From: Humulus lupulus | Lineage: Eukaryota; Streptophyta; Magnoliopsida; Rosales; Cannabaceae | Direction of reading: 5' to 3' | NCBI RefSeq assembly: GCF_963169125.1 | Contig: NC_084793.1 | Coordinates: 228,720,360 to 228,784,359, forward strand | DNA length: 64,000 nt | Shown here: in pieces, positions 10,196 to 22,033 of the stretch | How the letters are laid out: every line of letters begins with the position of its first letter | Position numbering within the stretch: the first letter of the stretch is position 1 | Notes under the pieces: model-generated | What the model was told of the DNA's origin: nothing | The model's input: the letters and a program-made list of their open reading frames with translations, nothing else | Databases searched by the model: none | Translations under genes and position numbers: made by a program

Positions 10196-11215
10196 TGAGA
10201 AGTTTGATAAAATCATTCTTTCGAATGGGTTTACACACAATAATGTAGACAAGTGCTTATACTCTAAGACTTATGATGACTATATCCTCTTGGTATGTCT
10301 ATATGTTGATTTTGTGTAATGAGATGAGAGACATAATAGAAACAAAGATGTTTATATCTTCCATTTTCAAAATGAAGGACCTTGGAAAGGTCAATAGCAT
10401 TTTAATTAAAAAAGTGAGAAGAAATAGTAGGGGTTATACCTTAAGTAAAGCCCACTATGTTGACAAAATGCTTGAAATGTTTAGCCATCTCAAAATCATT
10501 GAGGCAAATACGTCATTTGATTCAAGTAGAAAACTTGAAAAGAACAATGGTAGAGCAATGGCTCAACTTGAGTAAACAAATGCATTACGGAGTCTAATGT
10601 ATGCCTCTCATTGTTAAAGAGCAGATATTGCATATGCGGTTAGTAAACTAAGTAGGTTTATTAGCAATCCAAATATCGAACATGGGAAAACTATTAAGAA
10701 AGTTCTAGGGTACCTTTAAAGGATTGAGAAGCTAAGCCTCAAATATTCAAAGTTTTCTATGATAATTGAAGGATATTTCAATGCAAGTTAGATATCGAGT
10801 GTAGGAGACAATCTATCCACTATCGGTTGGGTGTTCATACTTAGAGGAGGAGCAATTTCTTGGAGTTCAAAGAAACAAAAATGTATTTTACACTCAACCA
10901 TGGAGGTCAAGTTTATAGCTTTAGCAACAATCGGCAAAGAGACTGAGTGGCTTAGTGATCTCATATTGGATATCTCAATTTCGGTGGATGAGGTATTGGT
11001 GATCTCGATACATTGTGATAGTTAAGTCACATTAGCTAGAGCCTATAATGGCATATGTAATGGGACGTCTAGAATATGAATATGTGAGATAATTGATTCA
11101 AGATGGAATTATTTCAATCTATTATGCGAGAACCAGTGAGAACTTAGCGGATCCATTCACCAAACCTCTTAAAAGAGATTTGGTAAGTTCTACATCTGGA
11201 GAATGGGACTGAGCC
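10196..11215 (+). pseudogene. TE2 Copia RT C-terminus and RNase H, decayed
   Basis: This is the terminal part of Copia pol. The early part (about 10210-10320) corresponds to the RT region before the YVDD box and is frame-broken. KMKDLGKVNSILIKK and GYTLSKAHYVDKMLEMF follow. After stops near 10573 and 10618 the frame resumes with RADIAYAVSKLSRFISNP, GWVFILRGGAISWSSKKQ, STMEVKFIALATIGKETEWL and SIHCDS, and ends near LADPFTKPLKRDLV. These are the standard Copia RNase H landmarks in order. Several stops and frame changes make it non-functional. Confidence 0.9.
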
Positions 11216-11732
11216 TCCAAGAATAAGAAGTTTACCAATGATGGAAACCCAACTCCAAACTTGTGAATATCAAGGGCAAGAGTTAAATGGGTAAGAACAA
11301 GTCATTGATAAGTTGATAGTTTTCAGCATTAAAAAAATGTGAGTTCCATATGAAATGGTTAGTTTTGGTTGCTACTGGACATGAAGGTTAAGTCTAAGGC
11401 TTTTAATGAAGTTTAGTTGAGTGCAACAAGCATCTCTAAAGGTAGCAAAGATGTTGTAAGAACTTCACCTATGCGAACTTAGAGCTGGTTTCGCCTTTCA
11501 TGGGAATTGGAGATTCCCCCCGGAAGGTTCATGAAAGATAAGCACATGGCCATGATAGTGCTAAGCAAGAAAAGTGTGAAAATAAATTGTCAAGTGGAGG
11601 TGTGTAAGGTGTTATCAGTTTTACCACTAGGAGTACTTGGTTCATTCTTTAAGACACTCATACATCCAATAAGGCTTTGTAATGCTTTCACTAAGGTAAA
11701 GCTTAAATCGAAAGATGCTTTACTTTATACAC

Positions 11733-12616
11733 TATTATCCCCAAAATTTGAATACGATGATGTGGCAATAAAGGTGACAAGTGGCAATAAATGGCTGGGT
11801 CAAAAGTTTGAGATTAATCTTGTGATATTACTAACATGAAAATTATTTATCTGGTTTGGAAGTGATCTGACCGACCTGGTAGAATTTTTGTCCGACCAGT
11901 AAAGATTTTTGACTGACCAGTGATCTGTTTTAATCGACCAGTCAGTTGTTTCGACCGACCAGTCAGTCGTTTTGGCCGACCAGTCATCTATTTTGGCCAA
12001 CCAGTTAGTTGTTTTGGCCGACCAGTCATCTTGGAGTCAAGTGTATCTGGTCAGTTAAAAGTTTTGCCTAACCGGAAGGGTGTTTTGGCCGACCAGTCCC
12101 ACTTCAAGGAGTGAAGTTGGTCGACCAGACAGATCATCATTATGCAGCGGGATTTCAGTAACGACTTCAGCTAGAATTAGTCGTACCCACAACGGGAATC
12201 TCTCAGATTATCCCAAAGAAATCGCATATTGTTGTATTTTAAATTTTATTATTAATTAAATATTGGTGAGAGCAACTGAAATATCCCGATTATGAGGGAT
12301 TTCGATTTGTACAATCCTGAGCCTATAAATAAAGAGCTCATGGCATCATTGAAAGGATTCGAATTCTGATTTTTCTGAGAGAGCATTTGTATTCTGAGAG
12401 AAATCTTGTATTTTCTTGCATTTACACTTAATAAACTCAGTTGACACAGGTTCATCTGATCTTGAATGCCGATCTATATATCAAACTCTAAGTGGATTAG
12501 GGTATTACCAACATATTGGGGCTGAACCACTATAAAATTATCTGTGTCGTATTTTCTCTTGAAGGTTTATTGTAGTTTTGACGTCTACTTGTCGTTGGCC
12601 AAAATCATGGTCAACA
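11733..12616 (+). repeat. TE3 5' LTR (884 bp)
   Basis: It begins TATTATCC (a mutated TGTTATCC; compare the 3' copy at 16846) and ends GGTCAACA. From about 11865 to 12100 it carries ~21-bp repeats of the type TTTTGGCCGACCAGTCAGTTG, with five RCCGAC cores. A TATA box (CCTATAAATAAAG) lies near 12323. It is 63 bp shorter than the 3' LTR, equal to three repeat units. Confidence 0.9.
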
Positions 12617-12673
12617 TTTTTGGTGCTTTCATTGAGAGCCTGAAGAGAAGAAACACACGACTATCATATCAAG

Positions 12674-14938
12674 ATGGCGCCCAATAATACCAATGTGGCA
12701 TCCAAAAAGTCAGGCGCGTCAAAAGAGCCTGCTAGATCAGAAGGTCCTGGATTGCAGAACCCAGAGACTGAGCCCAAGGCCTTTCTCGAGGAGACCACTC
12801 CAGAAGTTGAACAACTCCAAGAAGCAATAGGCGCTTTCCAAGAGGAGATGATGCAATTCAATGCTCGGCAGGAGTCTTTCGCTGAAGAGATGGCCAGGCA
12901 GAGAGCTGCGTTAAAGCAGCAAAGGCGTGATATGGAGGCCAGAAGCGAAGAGCTCAGACAGTGACAGGAGGAAGTTGACTGGAGACATCGTGAAGCAGCA
13001 CTTGCTATAGAAGCGGCTACCCAATTGGCCCAAGCCAATGCTCAAGCCGCGTCACAAGCAGCCACCCAAGGAGCAAGAAATAATAATGCTTATCGGAGGA
13101 CCACTGACAGAGCCGATTCTCTGGGATCGGACAGAAGCAGGAGTAACCCCCCTGGTCAGGAAGATGATAGGGTCTGATCCGGAACTGCCTAGACGCAAAG
13201 GGAGAACTCTAGAACCCCCTCCAGGAGCCACCGATCAGAAACTTCTAGATCAGGGAGTCACCGATCAGGCAGTAAAAAGACTCCACCCAGGTAGGATCAG
13301 ACCAGGACTCCTCGAGATAAGAGGACTTCACAGTTCAAAGATGTGCATGGTCGTGATGAGGCTGAAAGTCATCATACCGACCAGTCAAAGGATAAAGAAG
13401 AAAACAACCCACAAGGAGGAAAAGACTGCCCAGGACATATCGAAAGCCTCCACTGCACCCCGCCCAGCAGCGTAGTGGAAGAGAGAAAGTCCCGCATAGT
13501 AAGCCCTCTGAAAAATTGAAAAGTACAGTGTTTGATCGAGCAGGAGAGTATGCTTCCCAAAGGGATCTAAGGGACGTTATCACCAACAAGAGGAGGACCA
13601 TCCCAGTCGAAGGGAAAATCTGAACCGCCCTGCCAGTCAAGTAGAAACACTTGACGACAGTGCACCAGATGGTAATGCCCGACCAGGCGGTCAAGACCTT
13701 GGAACTTCGTCAGTTGCACCAACCATCCAAGCCCAGCTTGACATGCTAACGGCTGAAGTTCAAGGCTTGTCAAAACAACCTTCCAGGATGGATGCGATAG
13801 ACCAGCGGAGTGGCAGCCCATTTTGTGCCCGGATTAGAGCAGCCCAGCCGCCGGCAAAATATAAAGCACCGATGCTGCCAGTGTATACAGAAAAGGCAGA
13901 TCCCATTAGGCACGTTGGGAAATTTAAGGACCAAATGGACCTGCTCGGTGTAAGTGACGATTACCAGTGTAGAGTCTTTCCAACCACATTATCCGATACT
14001 GCCCAAGAATGGTATTGGAAGTTCAAGCCCAATTCCATGACCTCTTGGGAAGCATTCAGAAAGGAGTTTTGTAGACAGTTCAGCGCTGCCCAGACTCCAC
14101 CAGTTTATGCTAACCACTTGGCAGATATCAAACAAGGAAAAGATGAGTCTTTAAAGAATTATATACAGAGATTCATGAGAGAAGCCAATAAAGCAACTGT
14201 TGTAGGAGACGAGGGGAAGATGGTTGCCATATCCGCTGGGATAACTTATCGGAGCCCTTTGTGGGATAGTATACATAGAAATCCAATTTCAACACTTCAA
14301 CAATTTCTTGACCGAGCAGACAAGTATATGAAATTGGACGATGCAATCGAGAAAGAGGAGAATGGCATAAACAATCCGGGCAGATCAGCTGACCCTCCTA
14401 AGAATGGTGGGAACAATCAGAATGGTGGAAAGAAACGTGGGAATAACGGGTATGGCCACCATGAAGAAAAGAATGCTAAGTTGAGTTCAAACGAAAAACC
14501 AACCAAGTATGACCCTTAGTTCACTAATTACACCACTCTCTCAACTAGCCAAGCGAAAATATATCTTGCTAGTCATGAGAAGGTTCCCTACAAGAAACCC
14601 CTACCAATGAGTTAAGAGATATCTAAGAGGGACATGAACAAATTTTGTCGGTTCCATGGAGATTATGGCCACGACACAAATGAATGCAATCACCTCAAAG
14701 ATGAGATAGAATTCCTTCTCTGGTCGAGCAAGTTGAAAAAGTACCGGGCAGAGACACCCCAAGGAGAAAGGAGGCAACAACAATCCTGGCTTCAAACGAT
14801 AGAGATCTCCACCCTTGCAACCTGGGCTTGTGGAGTTTACTTTAGACACTATATGTGGAGGTCCACATTTGGCTGAAGATAGTAACAAAGCAAGGGAGAG
14901 GTATGCCCAGACACTTCGACAAGAGCGGGAGTGCTAGG
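12674..14938 (+). pseudogene. TE3 Gag, decayed
   Basis: Gag starts MAPNNTNVASKKSG, 53 bp after the PBS. An acidic/Gln-rich N-terminal coiled-coil-like part ends at TGA (12962), where TE9 has CGA. The Arg/Ser-rich linker is frame-disrupted. The capsid domain is open from 13743 to 14519, from SGSPFCARIRAA through EWYWKFKPNSMTSWEAF to LDRADKYMKL. After TAG (14517) the finger FCRFHGDYGHDTNECNHLKDEIEFL is still readable at 14640-14715. It ends near RQERE followed by TAG. The capsid and finger match TE7 Gag closely, which identifies the family. The breaks rule out a full-length product from this copy. Confidence 0.88.
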
Positions 14939-15167
14939 ATCAGATTCGGTGAACGGAGCCTGATCGGGAACCACTGGAATGGCAAGCGTCTGTGGATATA
15001 TTATTTCTAAATACCGCTTTCAGAATGGTAGTTTAATTTTAAGTTGTTTAACTTGTTATTTTAATTTGGTTTATGAGCTGGTTATTTGCTGACCAGTCAT
15101 CTATTTTTGAACAATTTTTGTTTAAGACTCGTTATTAGACACGTTTTGTCCTTTTTTTTTTACGAGT

Positions 15168-15195
15168 AATAAAAGAGACTACGCGCAGCGTGGTC
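15168..15195 (+). promoter_or_regulatory. TE3 AATAAA plus hairpin, downstream of the pol remnant
   Basis: AATAAA (15168-15173) is followed by the stem GACTACGC / GCGTGGTC (15177-15195, loop GCA). The same arrangement lies downstream of integrase in TE7, and in TE9. Likely an RNA 3'-end or structural element. Confidence 0.6.
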
Positions 15196-15375
15196 GATTC
15201 TTGCTACAAATGTGCATGTGTGTTAATTATTTGAACAGTGTTCAACTGGTCAGTAAAATCAAATTGTGTTCAACTGGTCGATACATTCAAGCAGTGTTCA
15301 ACTGCTCGAATATTTTCCATATATTCTATGTGTTTCACGAGTAATTAACTGCTCGAACAGATGCTGTCAAATAGC

Positions 15376-15420
15376 AAGTGACTAAGGATCTTTCAACCCT
15401 CGATCACTTGGGGGGCACAT
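15376..15420 (+). promoter_or_regulatory. TE3 hairpin and internal polypurine-tract-like motif
   Basis: AAGTGA (15376) pairs with TCACTT (15404), immediately followed by GGGGGG (15410-15415) and CACAT. The string ACTTGGGGGGCA repeats the 3' polypurine tract at 16832. Confidence 0.6.
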
Positions 15421-15859
15421 GGGGTATACTGGTATATAATTTAACATAGGAAATAAGAGCACGAGTTAAGATATCTATTTTTAGGCTGACTTGTAAATTT
15501 TCGAAGTCCAAAAAGGCCATTAAGCTAACTTGTTTGACAAAGCTTAAGTAACTTGGAATTTTTAAAAATTTCAAGTTAGAAGCAGATATTCGTGTGACAA
15601 TAAACATTACGCTCATAAAATGTTAGAGAAATAAGAGTGTGAGAAAGTATACTTAGTATGGACTTATGAAATGTCTAGAATTTCTAAGTTAGAAAACGAA
15701 GTACTCATACGAAAATATAAGGCATACATCAGAGTGACTTTACTATTCACAAAAAACTTATAACCTTTTTAAGTCTAAAAAGACTTAGAATGTTTCAAGT
15801 TAACAAAGAAAAGTAAAGTATAAATGCATGAACCATAAAGTTTTGTACAAGCCCAAGGA

Positions 15860-16545
15860 GCTAGGAGGGTGGTGCATCCGAAGAGGCTGGTGCCTCCGAG
15901 GAGGCAGGTGTTCGAGGAGCAGCTACGTGGTGTCCGAGCGTCTGGGGTGGTTTTTGAGAAGTTAAGGGGCATTTGAGGAGTTGGCACATCTGGGGCTGCG
16001 TCCGAGCATGATGGTGTTGTGTCCGATCGGATGGGGCATGTCCGAACAACCTGGAGGGTGCGTCCGAGCGGATGCTGACAGCGTGTCCAAGCAGATTGAG
16101 CATGTCCGATCGGCTTGGCGATGGTGTTGCATCCAAGGAACAGGGTGTGTGTCCGAGCGGATGCGTGCGTCCGAGGAGCAAGATGCGTGTTCGAGCGGAG
16201 GCATGTGTCTGAGCAGCAGTCCGTGTGTCCGAGCGGTTGGAGGTGCGCATCTGAGGAGACAGGCACGCCAAGGAGCTGCTGTAGGTGCGTATCCGAGGGG
16301 CTCCATGTATCCAAGCATCCAAGGAGCCGCGTGCCTAGGGGCCAGGCATGTCGATGGCTGATGTTCAAAGAGATTGCATGTCAAGGAGCCAGGCATGCCG
16401 AGCGGATGGAGAATTCTCAAGGAACTTGGCACATCCGAGGCTACATGTCTGAGTGATGGTGCCCTGGTGTCCGAGTGATGGTGCCATTACATCTGAGCAG
16501 ACGGTGGCATACCCGAGCGGCTTGGGGGGCATGTTTATGGTGTCC
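15860..16545 (+). repeat. TE3 degenerate GTCCGAGCGG repeat zone
   Basis: About 20-30-bp degenerate units with the core GTCCGAGCGG, including two exact GTCCGATCGG (16021 and about 16104), lie between the internal purine tract and the 3' LTR. Overlapping ORFs on both strands are repeat artefacts. The core resembles the CCGATCG motif of TE7. Confidence 0.7.
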
Positions 16546-16845
16546 TTGGTGATTCTCAAAGAAGATGATCGATCGACCATATACATGCTTTCCCAATAGA
16601 TTATTTTTGAGGGGACAACAAATCTCAAGGGCATGGGACACAAACATGTTTTTCTTATTCATGAAGTACTACAACAAGATCAAAAAATGGAACTTGAAGA
16701 ATTCAAAAGAAAAGTTCAATCGTGGGTTTACTACAAAATTGAAAGTTACTTACCGGATGGAAGCTTTTGGATGACCTCAAAAACATTTTGCTAGAGAAAA
16801 AAGTTTATCATACGAGTAAATCATATAATAAACTTGGGGGGCAAA

Positions 16846-17792
16846 TGTTATCCACACAATTTGAATACGATGACGTGGCAATAAAGGTGACAAGTGGCAA
16901 TAAATGGCTGGGTCAAAAGTTTGAGATTAATCTTGTGATATTACTGACATGAAAATTATTAATCTGGTTTGGAAGTGATCTGACCGACCTGGTAGAATTT
17001 CTGTCCGACTAGTTAAGATTTTTGACTGACCAGTCATCTGTTTTGACCGACCAGTCAGTTGTTTTGGCCGACCAGTCAGTTGTTTTGGCTGACCAATCAT
17101 CTGTTTTGGCCGACCAGTCAGTTGTTTTGGCCGACCAATCATTCATTTTTGCCGACCAGTCATCTGTTTTGGCCGACCAGTCAGTTGTTTTGGCCGACCA
17201 GTCATCTTGGCGTCAAGTGTATCCATTCAGTTAAAAGGTTTTCCTAACCGGAAGGGTGTTTTGGCCGACCAGTCCCACTTCAAGGAGTGAAGTTGGCCGA
17301 TCAGATAGATCATCATTATGCAACGAGATTTTAGTAACGAATTAAACTAGAATTAGTCATATCCACAGCGGGAATCTCTCAAATTATCCCAAAGAAATTG
17401 CATATTGTTGTATTTTAAAATTTATTATTAATTAAATATTGGTGAGAGCAACTGAAATATCCCGATTATGAGGGATTTCAATTTGTACGATCCTGGGCCT
17501 ATAAATAAAGAGCTCATGGAATCATTGAAAGGATTCGAATTCTGATTTTTCTGAGAGAGCATTTGTATTCTGAGAGAAATCTTGTATTTTCTTGCATTTA
17601 CACTTAAGAAACTCAGTTGACACATGTTCATCTGATCTTGAGTGTAGATCTAAATATCAAACTCTAAGCGGATTAGGCTATTACCAACATATTGGGGCTG
17701 AACCACTATAAAATTATCAGTGTCGTATTTTCTCTTGAAGGTTTATTGTAGTTTTGACGTCTACTCGTCATTGGCCGAAATCGTGGTCAACA
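16846..17792 (+). repeat. TE3 3' LTR (947 bp)
   Basis: It begins TGTTATCC after the polypurine tract and ends GGTCAACA before the TACAC duplication. The 21-bp GGCCGACCAGTC array (about 16980-17270) has nine RCCGAC cores. A TATA box (CCTATAAATAAAG) lies near 17500. Confidence 0.92.
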
Positions 17793-17849
17793 TACACCAA
17801 TATTGTTTGAGTTAGAAAAAAGAGGGTTATATTTAACCAAGTGGGGGAA

Positions 17850-19347
17850 TGTTGAGATTTAGTGCCTCAGAATTTTACTTAGTTAGATAGTATTATCTTA
17901 TGTTGTAGTAATTTTAATTTTCGTGATATTGGTCTAAGCCGAGAATTATTTGAAAACTTGTAGAGCTAGTTATGAATTTTATAAGTTTAGCCTATAGTTT
18001 AGAAATATTAATTTTATCCTAATGTTTGATTATTGTAGTTGGTCTTAGAAATATTATTTATTATAGGATAAGATTTAAATAGAATAATTAAGAGTGTGAC
18101 ATTTGTCACATGTATATTTATTAAGGATTTAAGGATTTTAGATTAATAAAATAATCAAGGATAAGCCTAGGAAGTCAACAACCTTCCCTCAATGCTAGGA
18201 TCTCGTATTAATCAGTGAAAGTGGTTTAAACAACTTTAAGTGTGCTTAAAAAGTGCAAAAACATGGTTTAGTACATAAGCGTAAGTCGATATATCGTATC
18301 TATGGGGGGGTGATATATCGCCTATGCTAATATGGAAAAACACATAGACTTTGCTTGATCGAAACTACGGGACCTTGACAAATCATGACATGCGATATAT
18401 CGCCTACAGTGGGCGACATATAGGCTTTGTGTGCCACTTTTGAATTTATGTGGAATCCGAAGCTAGAATCAATCCTCAACATTTTGGACTTGTTCTTTAA
18501 CGATTTTGACCGAGTTCTGGGCATTTGTTGAGCAGTAAGTGTCATTTTTATTCATTTTAATGGGAGTTAGTTTCACTTTTGGAACCCTATAAATATGATC
18601 TTTCACTCAATCACTTGCATTATTTTTCAAACACTTCTTAGAGCCTCCAAGCTGCCATTTTTGTTCTAAAGAGAAACACTAGGGTTTTGGGGTTTAAAGC
18701 TTTCAAATCTAAGCTTTTCTAAACACTTGGTAAGTAACTATAGTGTGATTTTGGTGTTTGTGGTATAGATCGAAGCTCTACTATCTAAGGTACTCAATTC
18801 TTGAAACTTAAGATTTTCGGTAAGTCTTTCTTCTGATGGTTAGATCTTATCTTCATCTTATTTTCTCTAGGAAACTTATGGTTTTTAATGTTTGGTTTTA
18901 GGGGTTTCCAATCTTGCACTTGTCTCTAATATCTCGATTTTGGTAAGAAAAATAAGTTAGATTTTATGTGCTATGTGTTTGTATTTTTTTTATGTCTTTA
19001 TTCGCTTGGGAAATATGGTTGCTTAGATAGCAAATCCCAAGATTTTTATTGTTATCGTAGATTATAGTTGTGTCTAAACCTACCTTTAAAATAATAGTTA
19101 AAATAAGAGGACTATAGTTGTTTTTATCATATACTACGATAATGAGTTAATGACCATTAATATTGAAGTCTATTTTATAATTTAAGTTTGATGTTTTATG
19201 TTTAGTAGTTTTTCCTTACTGGTCATTAGGCTCATTTTCCTTTTTATTTTAGATTGTGCGCGAAAATGAACATGGAAGGCGGGACGGATCCAATGCTTCT
19301 TTGGCTTGTGTATCGGGCAAGGAACTAAAGAAATGAATCGATGGGAT
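17850..19347 (+). repeat. Putative TE2 3' LTR and unclassified flank
   Basis: TGTTGAGATTTAG starts directly after the TE2 polypurine tract, as a 3' LTR should. A TATA box (CCCTATAAATATGATC) lies near 18585, followed by a CT-rich leader. Three GATATATCG motifs occur at about 18287, 18311 and 18392. With the 5' LTR missing I cannot fix the end, and material near 19255-19347 may belong to another sequence. Confidence 0.45.
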
Positions 19348-20658
19348 TGATAGGATAGATTTTTAATAATTTTTAGCCTTAGTTTTATTTAGTTTTTTTT
19401 TATTATTTTATATTTTTAGTTCTTTTTATGTTTGGTTGTTGTATTTTTCAGGTTGTCATTTGTTAAATGGATATTTAAGAAATATTTCAAAATTTATTTG
19501 AAATATTATATTCAATCAAGAGAAAAATAATAAAAAGATATTTATTTGAATTGATTGGAGAAGTAAAGAAGAATTCAAACTTAAATTGTTGGAAAAATCT
19601 GAGATATTTTGAATATGAGACAGTTTTGGTATTTTGACCATATCTCCCGACTCACTTATTCGATTTATGTGTTCTTGGTGGCGTTGGAAAGCTTATTCAA
19701 AGACCTACGAATGTTTGTTTCACAAGAAAAGTAAAATTAGGACGTTTACGTAGTGATATTTGACCTACAAGATTACGCAAGCTAGAGTTACGGGATTCGA
19801 CATTAAAATGAAGATATTTTGGAGCATTATCAACTAACTAATGGAAACATCTAGAAAACTATTTTCACAACCTTATCACTATAAAAAGAATGCTTTAGAC
19901 TATTTTAGATATATCTCTCTCTCTTTCTTCTTGACCTCTCTCTATTTTCTCTATTTCTTCTCTTACTTCTTTTTCTATTAGTTTCCATGAACTAATTTTC
20001 TTATCTAGGGTTTAATGTAGTCACTTGGATTTCTATTTAATTTAATTATGATGTTCTATTGATTTTTCTTCTTTATTCTAATCTATATAATGTGTGTTTA
20101 ATGCTAGTAAATACTTGATCAATATTTGCTTGATTTATGATTTTGATTCAAAATTCGAAAGATGATAATTGCATATGTTATCATTATATAAACATAGGTT
20201 GCATATTGGACGAAAGTACCTGTATGACTTGTGTAGTAATTATGTTTCCATGCTTAATGCCTTCTATATGTTTAAGTTTATCACAGAGATGTAGAAAACC
20301 TACATATAGGCTGAGATCTTATATCTTGAAGAAGAATAGGAATCGATTTATGTTAACCTGCTATTAGAATAGGAAGAAATAAATCTAGAATTTATCAATA
20401 AAATTAGTAGAATAAAAAGTTGATGAAATTAACACCATAGGTCTTTTTAATATTGATTTCCATCTTTAGTTAATTTTGTTCATAATTATTTATAATTTTA
20501 AAATTAAAATTCATTCATCTAAACTTTGTTTGCCAAATAGAAATTAAAAGAACAATTGTTGGTAATTGGAAAATAGTCTTAGTGGGAACAATACTCTATT
20601 TATCATCTATATTACTTGAATCGATTGCATGCACTTGAGTATCATATTTTCACGATCA
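19348..20658 (+). repeat. TE4 left LTR
   Basis: Starts TGATAGGATAGATTTTTAAT and ends CACGATCA. TATAAAAAG near 19882 is followed by a CT-rich leader. It aligns along its whole length with 25258-26062 plus 63070-63561. Confidence 0.88.
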
Positions 20659-20839
20659 AGTTTTTTGCGACGTTGCCGGAGACTAAATTTCCAATATCAA
20701 AATTATTTTTTTGTTCTAATTTGGTTTTTATATTTTATATTATTAATATCAACATAATTGATTTTTATTCTAACTTGGTTTATTTATTATTTAATTTATG
20801 TTTCTTTTCTGTGTTTGACTTGCGAGGTAAATAAAAAAA

Positions 20840-22033
20840 ATGCTCCATCAAGATTACATCGTGGGTTTTTCCCAACAACACCATGAGCCATTTTACTCTG
20901 CTTGGGGGAGATTTAATGAATTGATGGAGAGATGTTATCACAATTTCTCAAGGGGGTGTCTTACACTTTTCTTTTACAATGAATTAGATGATGCAACAAG
21001 ATGTTGGGTAAACTATGGAGCAGAGGTAACTGGTGAACCTTTATTAAGAAGGTGTCATGATGTTATAATGGAGTTGTTGAATGATATGGCAGATTTTGAT
21101 TACCATTGGCATTGGGATCCTTCACTGCAAGGTTGGAGTCACCAATATCCTCAATTATTCCATGATCCTAATATTATACCCCAATAATTAGAGCATGAAG
21201 AGCATAAACTAGAAATTGAAGAATTACTGAATCAATTGAAGAACACTTTAAATTTAATGGGAGATAATATGGACCGGTTTAAGGACAATTACTCAAACAA
21301 TCAAGGTTGTGAGAGTTATTCGAATACTATAGAAGTACCAATGGTTAATCCATTGGAAGAGGAGTGTAAAGTTGATGAATAAGAGACCTTCGAAGTTATA
21401 TTCACTCAAAATTTTGCTAAGTTGGATACTTGCTTGGTGGATAATGATTATGGTGTGGTGAATGAAGTAAATTTCATCCATGATCATGAAGTTGTTGAAG
21501 ATCAAATCACAGGCATGTTTATGGATAGCTGAGTGGAGAGTGAAAAACAGTTAGAAGGGTTATATGAGGAATTCACAAATGAAGATGAGGAAAATATGAC
21601 TTTGGAGGATGAGGAAGCACCTGCAATCATTGATTTGAGTTCATCAATGCTTCAATCATATACACCGCCAGTGGATCCATATTTTAAATTGATGACTCCT
21701 TCACTATTCTACATTCTTTATGGGCTACCAAAGTTTTCTCCCCAAGCTCATTACTCAAAGTCTTGTGTTGTTGGACTAACATACAGATTAGATTCATATC
21801 TTGCCAAGCTTGCTGGCATTCAAAATGACAACCTTCAAGTTATTTTGTATGACGCTTATTATGGGCGTCAACTACTCATTGATGTGTTTCAAAATATAAA
21901 ACACTTAGGAGGATATAGATGGGAGTCAATACAATGGAGCAAATCATTGGATTTCAGGGAAGTTTTCTTTTCCTTTTCTTTTATTTATACATTGGGGACA
22001 ATGTTTAGATTAAGTTTGGGGGAAGGGATTTGA
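20840..22033 (+). pseudogene. TE4 Gag-like ORF with three in-frame stops
   Basis: A single frame of about 398 codons starts at MLHQDYIVGFSQQHH and is broken by TAA (21185), TAA (~21380) and TGA (~21529). Its first 80 residues look like the capsid segment of Athila/Tat Gag proteins: EPFYSAWGRFNELMERCYH, LTLFFYNELDDATRCWVNY, then MELLNDMADFDYHW. The middle is acidic and rich in Asn/Glu. The C-terminal part (LFYILYGLPKFSPQAHYS ... LLIDVFQNIKHLGGYRW) is a segment I associate with non-autonomous plant Gypsy elements but cannot assign. A purine tract, AAGTTTGGGGGAAGGG, follows at 22012-22027. Confidence 0.7.

Larger units (their letters stand above)
11733..17792 (+). mobile_element. TE3: complete gag-only (non-autonomous) Tat element
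   Basis: This 6.06-kb element lies in TE2. TSD TACAC is at 11728-11732 and 17793-17797. It has a 5' LTR at 11733-12616, a PBS at 12621, decayed gag at 12674-14938, a 3' non-coding zone at 14940-16830, a polypurine tract AACTTGGGGGGCAAA at 16831-16845 and a 3' LTR at 16846-17792. Protease, RT, RNase H and integrase are absent: gag's end is followed at once by a remnant of the integrase C-terminus. TE9 has almost the same junction, so the pol-less form was a replicating family mobilised in trans, presumably by an autonomous Tat relative. Confidence 0.92.
10190..19347 (+). mobile_element. TE2: 3' half of a Ty1/Copia element, split by TE3
   Basis: The element starts inside RT at about 10190; the 5' LTR, gag, protease, integrase and most of RT are missing. 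It continues through RNase H and a post-pol untranslated region, is interrupted at 11732 by TE3 and resumes at 17798. A purine tract (AAGTGGGGGAA) precedes an LTR start at 17850. The right limit is uncertain; TE4 begins at 19348. Confidence 0.75.

Noticed and set aside
11507..11839. 110-aa ORF across the TE2/TE3 border
   Set aside because: It crosses an insertion boundary and its tail is TE3 LTR sequence repeated at 16767-16952; no coding evidence.
15775..16456. Several 90-200-aa ORFs on both strands
   Set aside because: They come from degenerate GTCCGAGCGG repeats in the TE3 3' zone, with low-complexity composition and no relatives in TE7.
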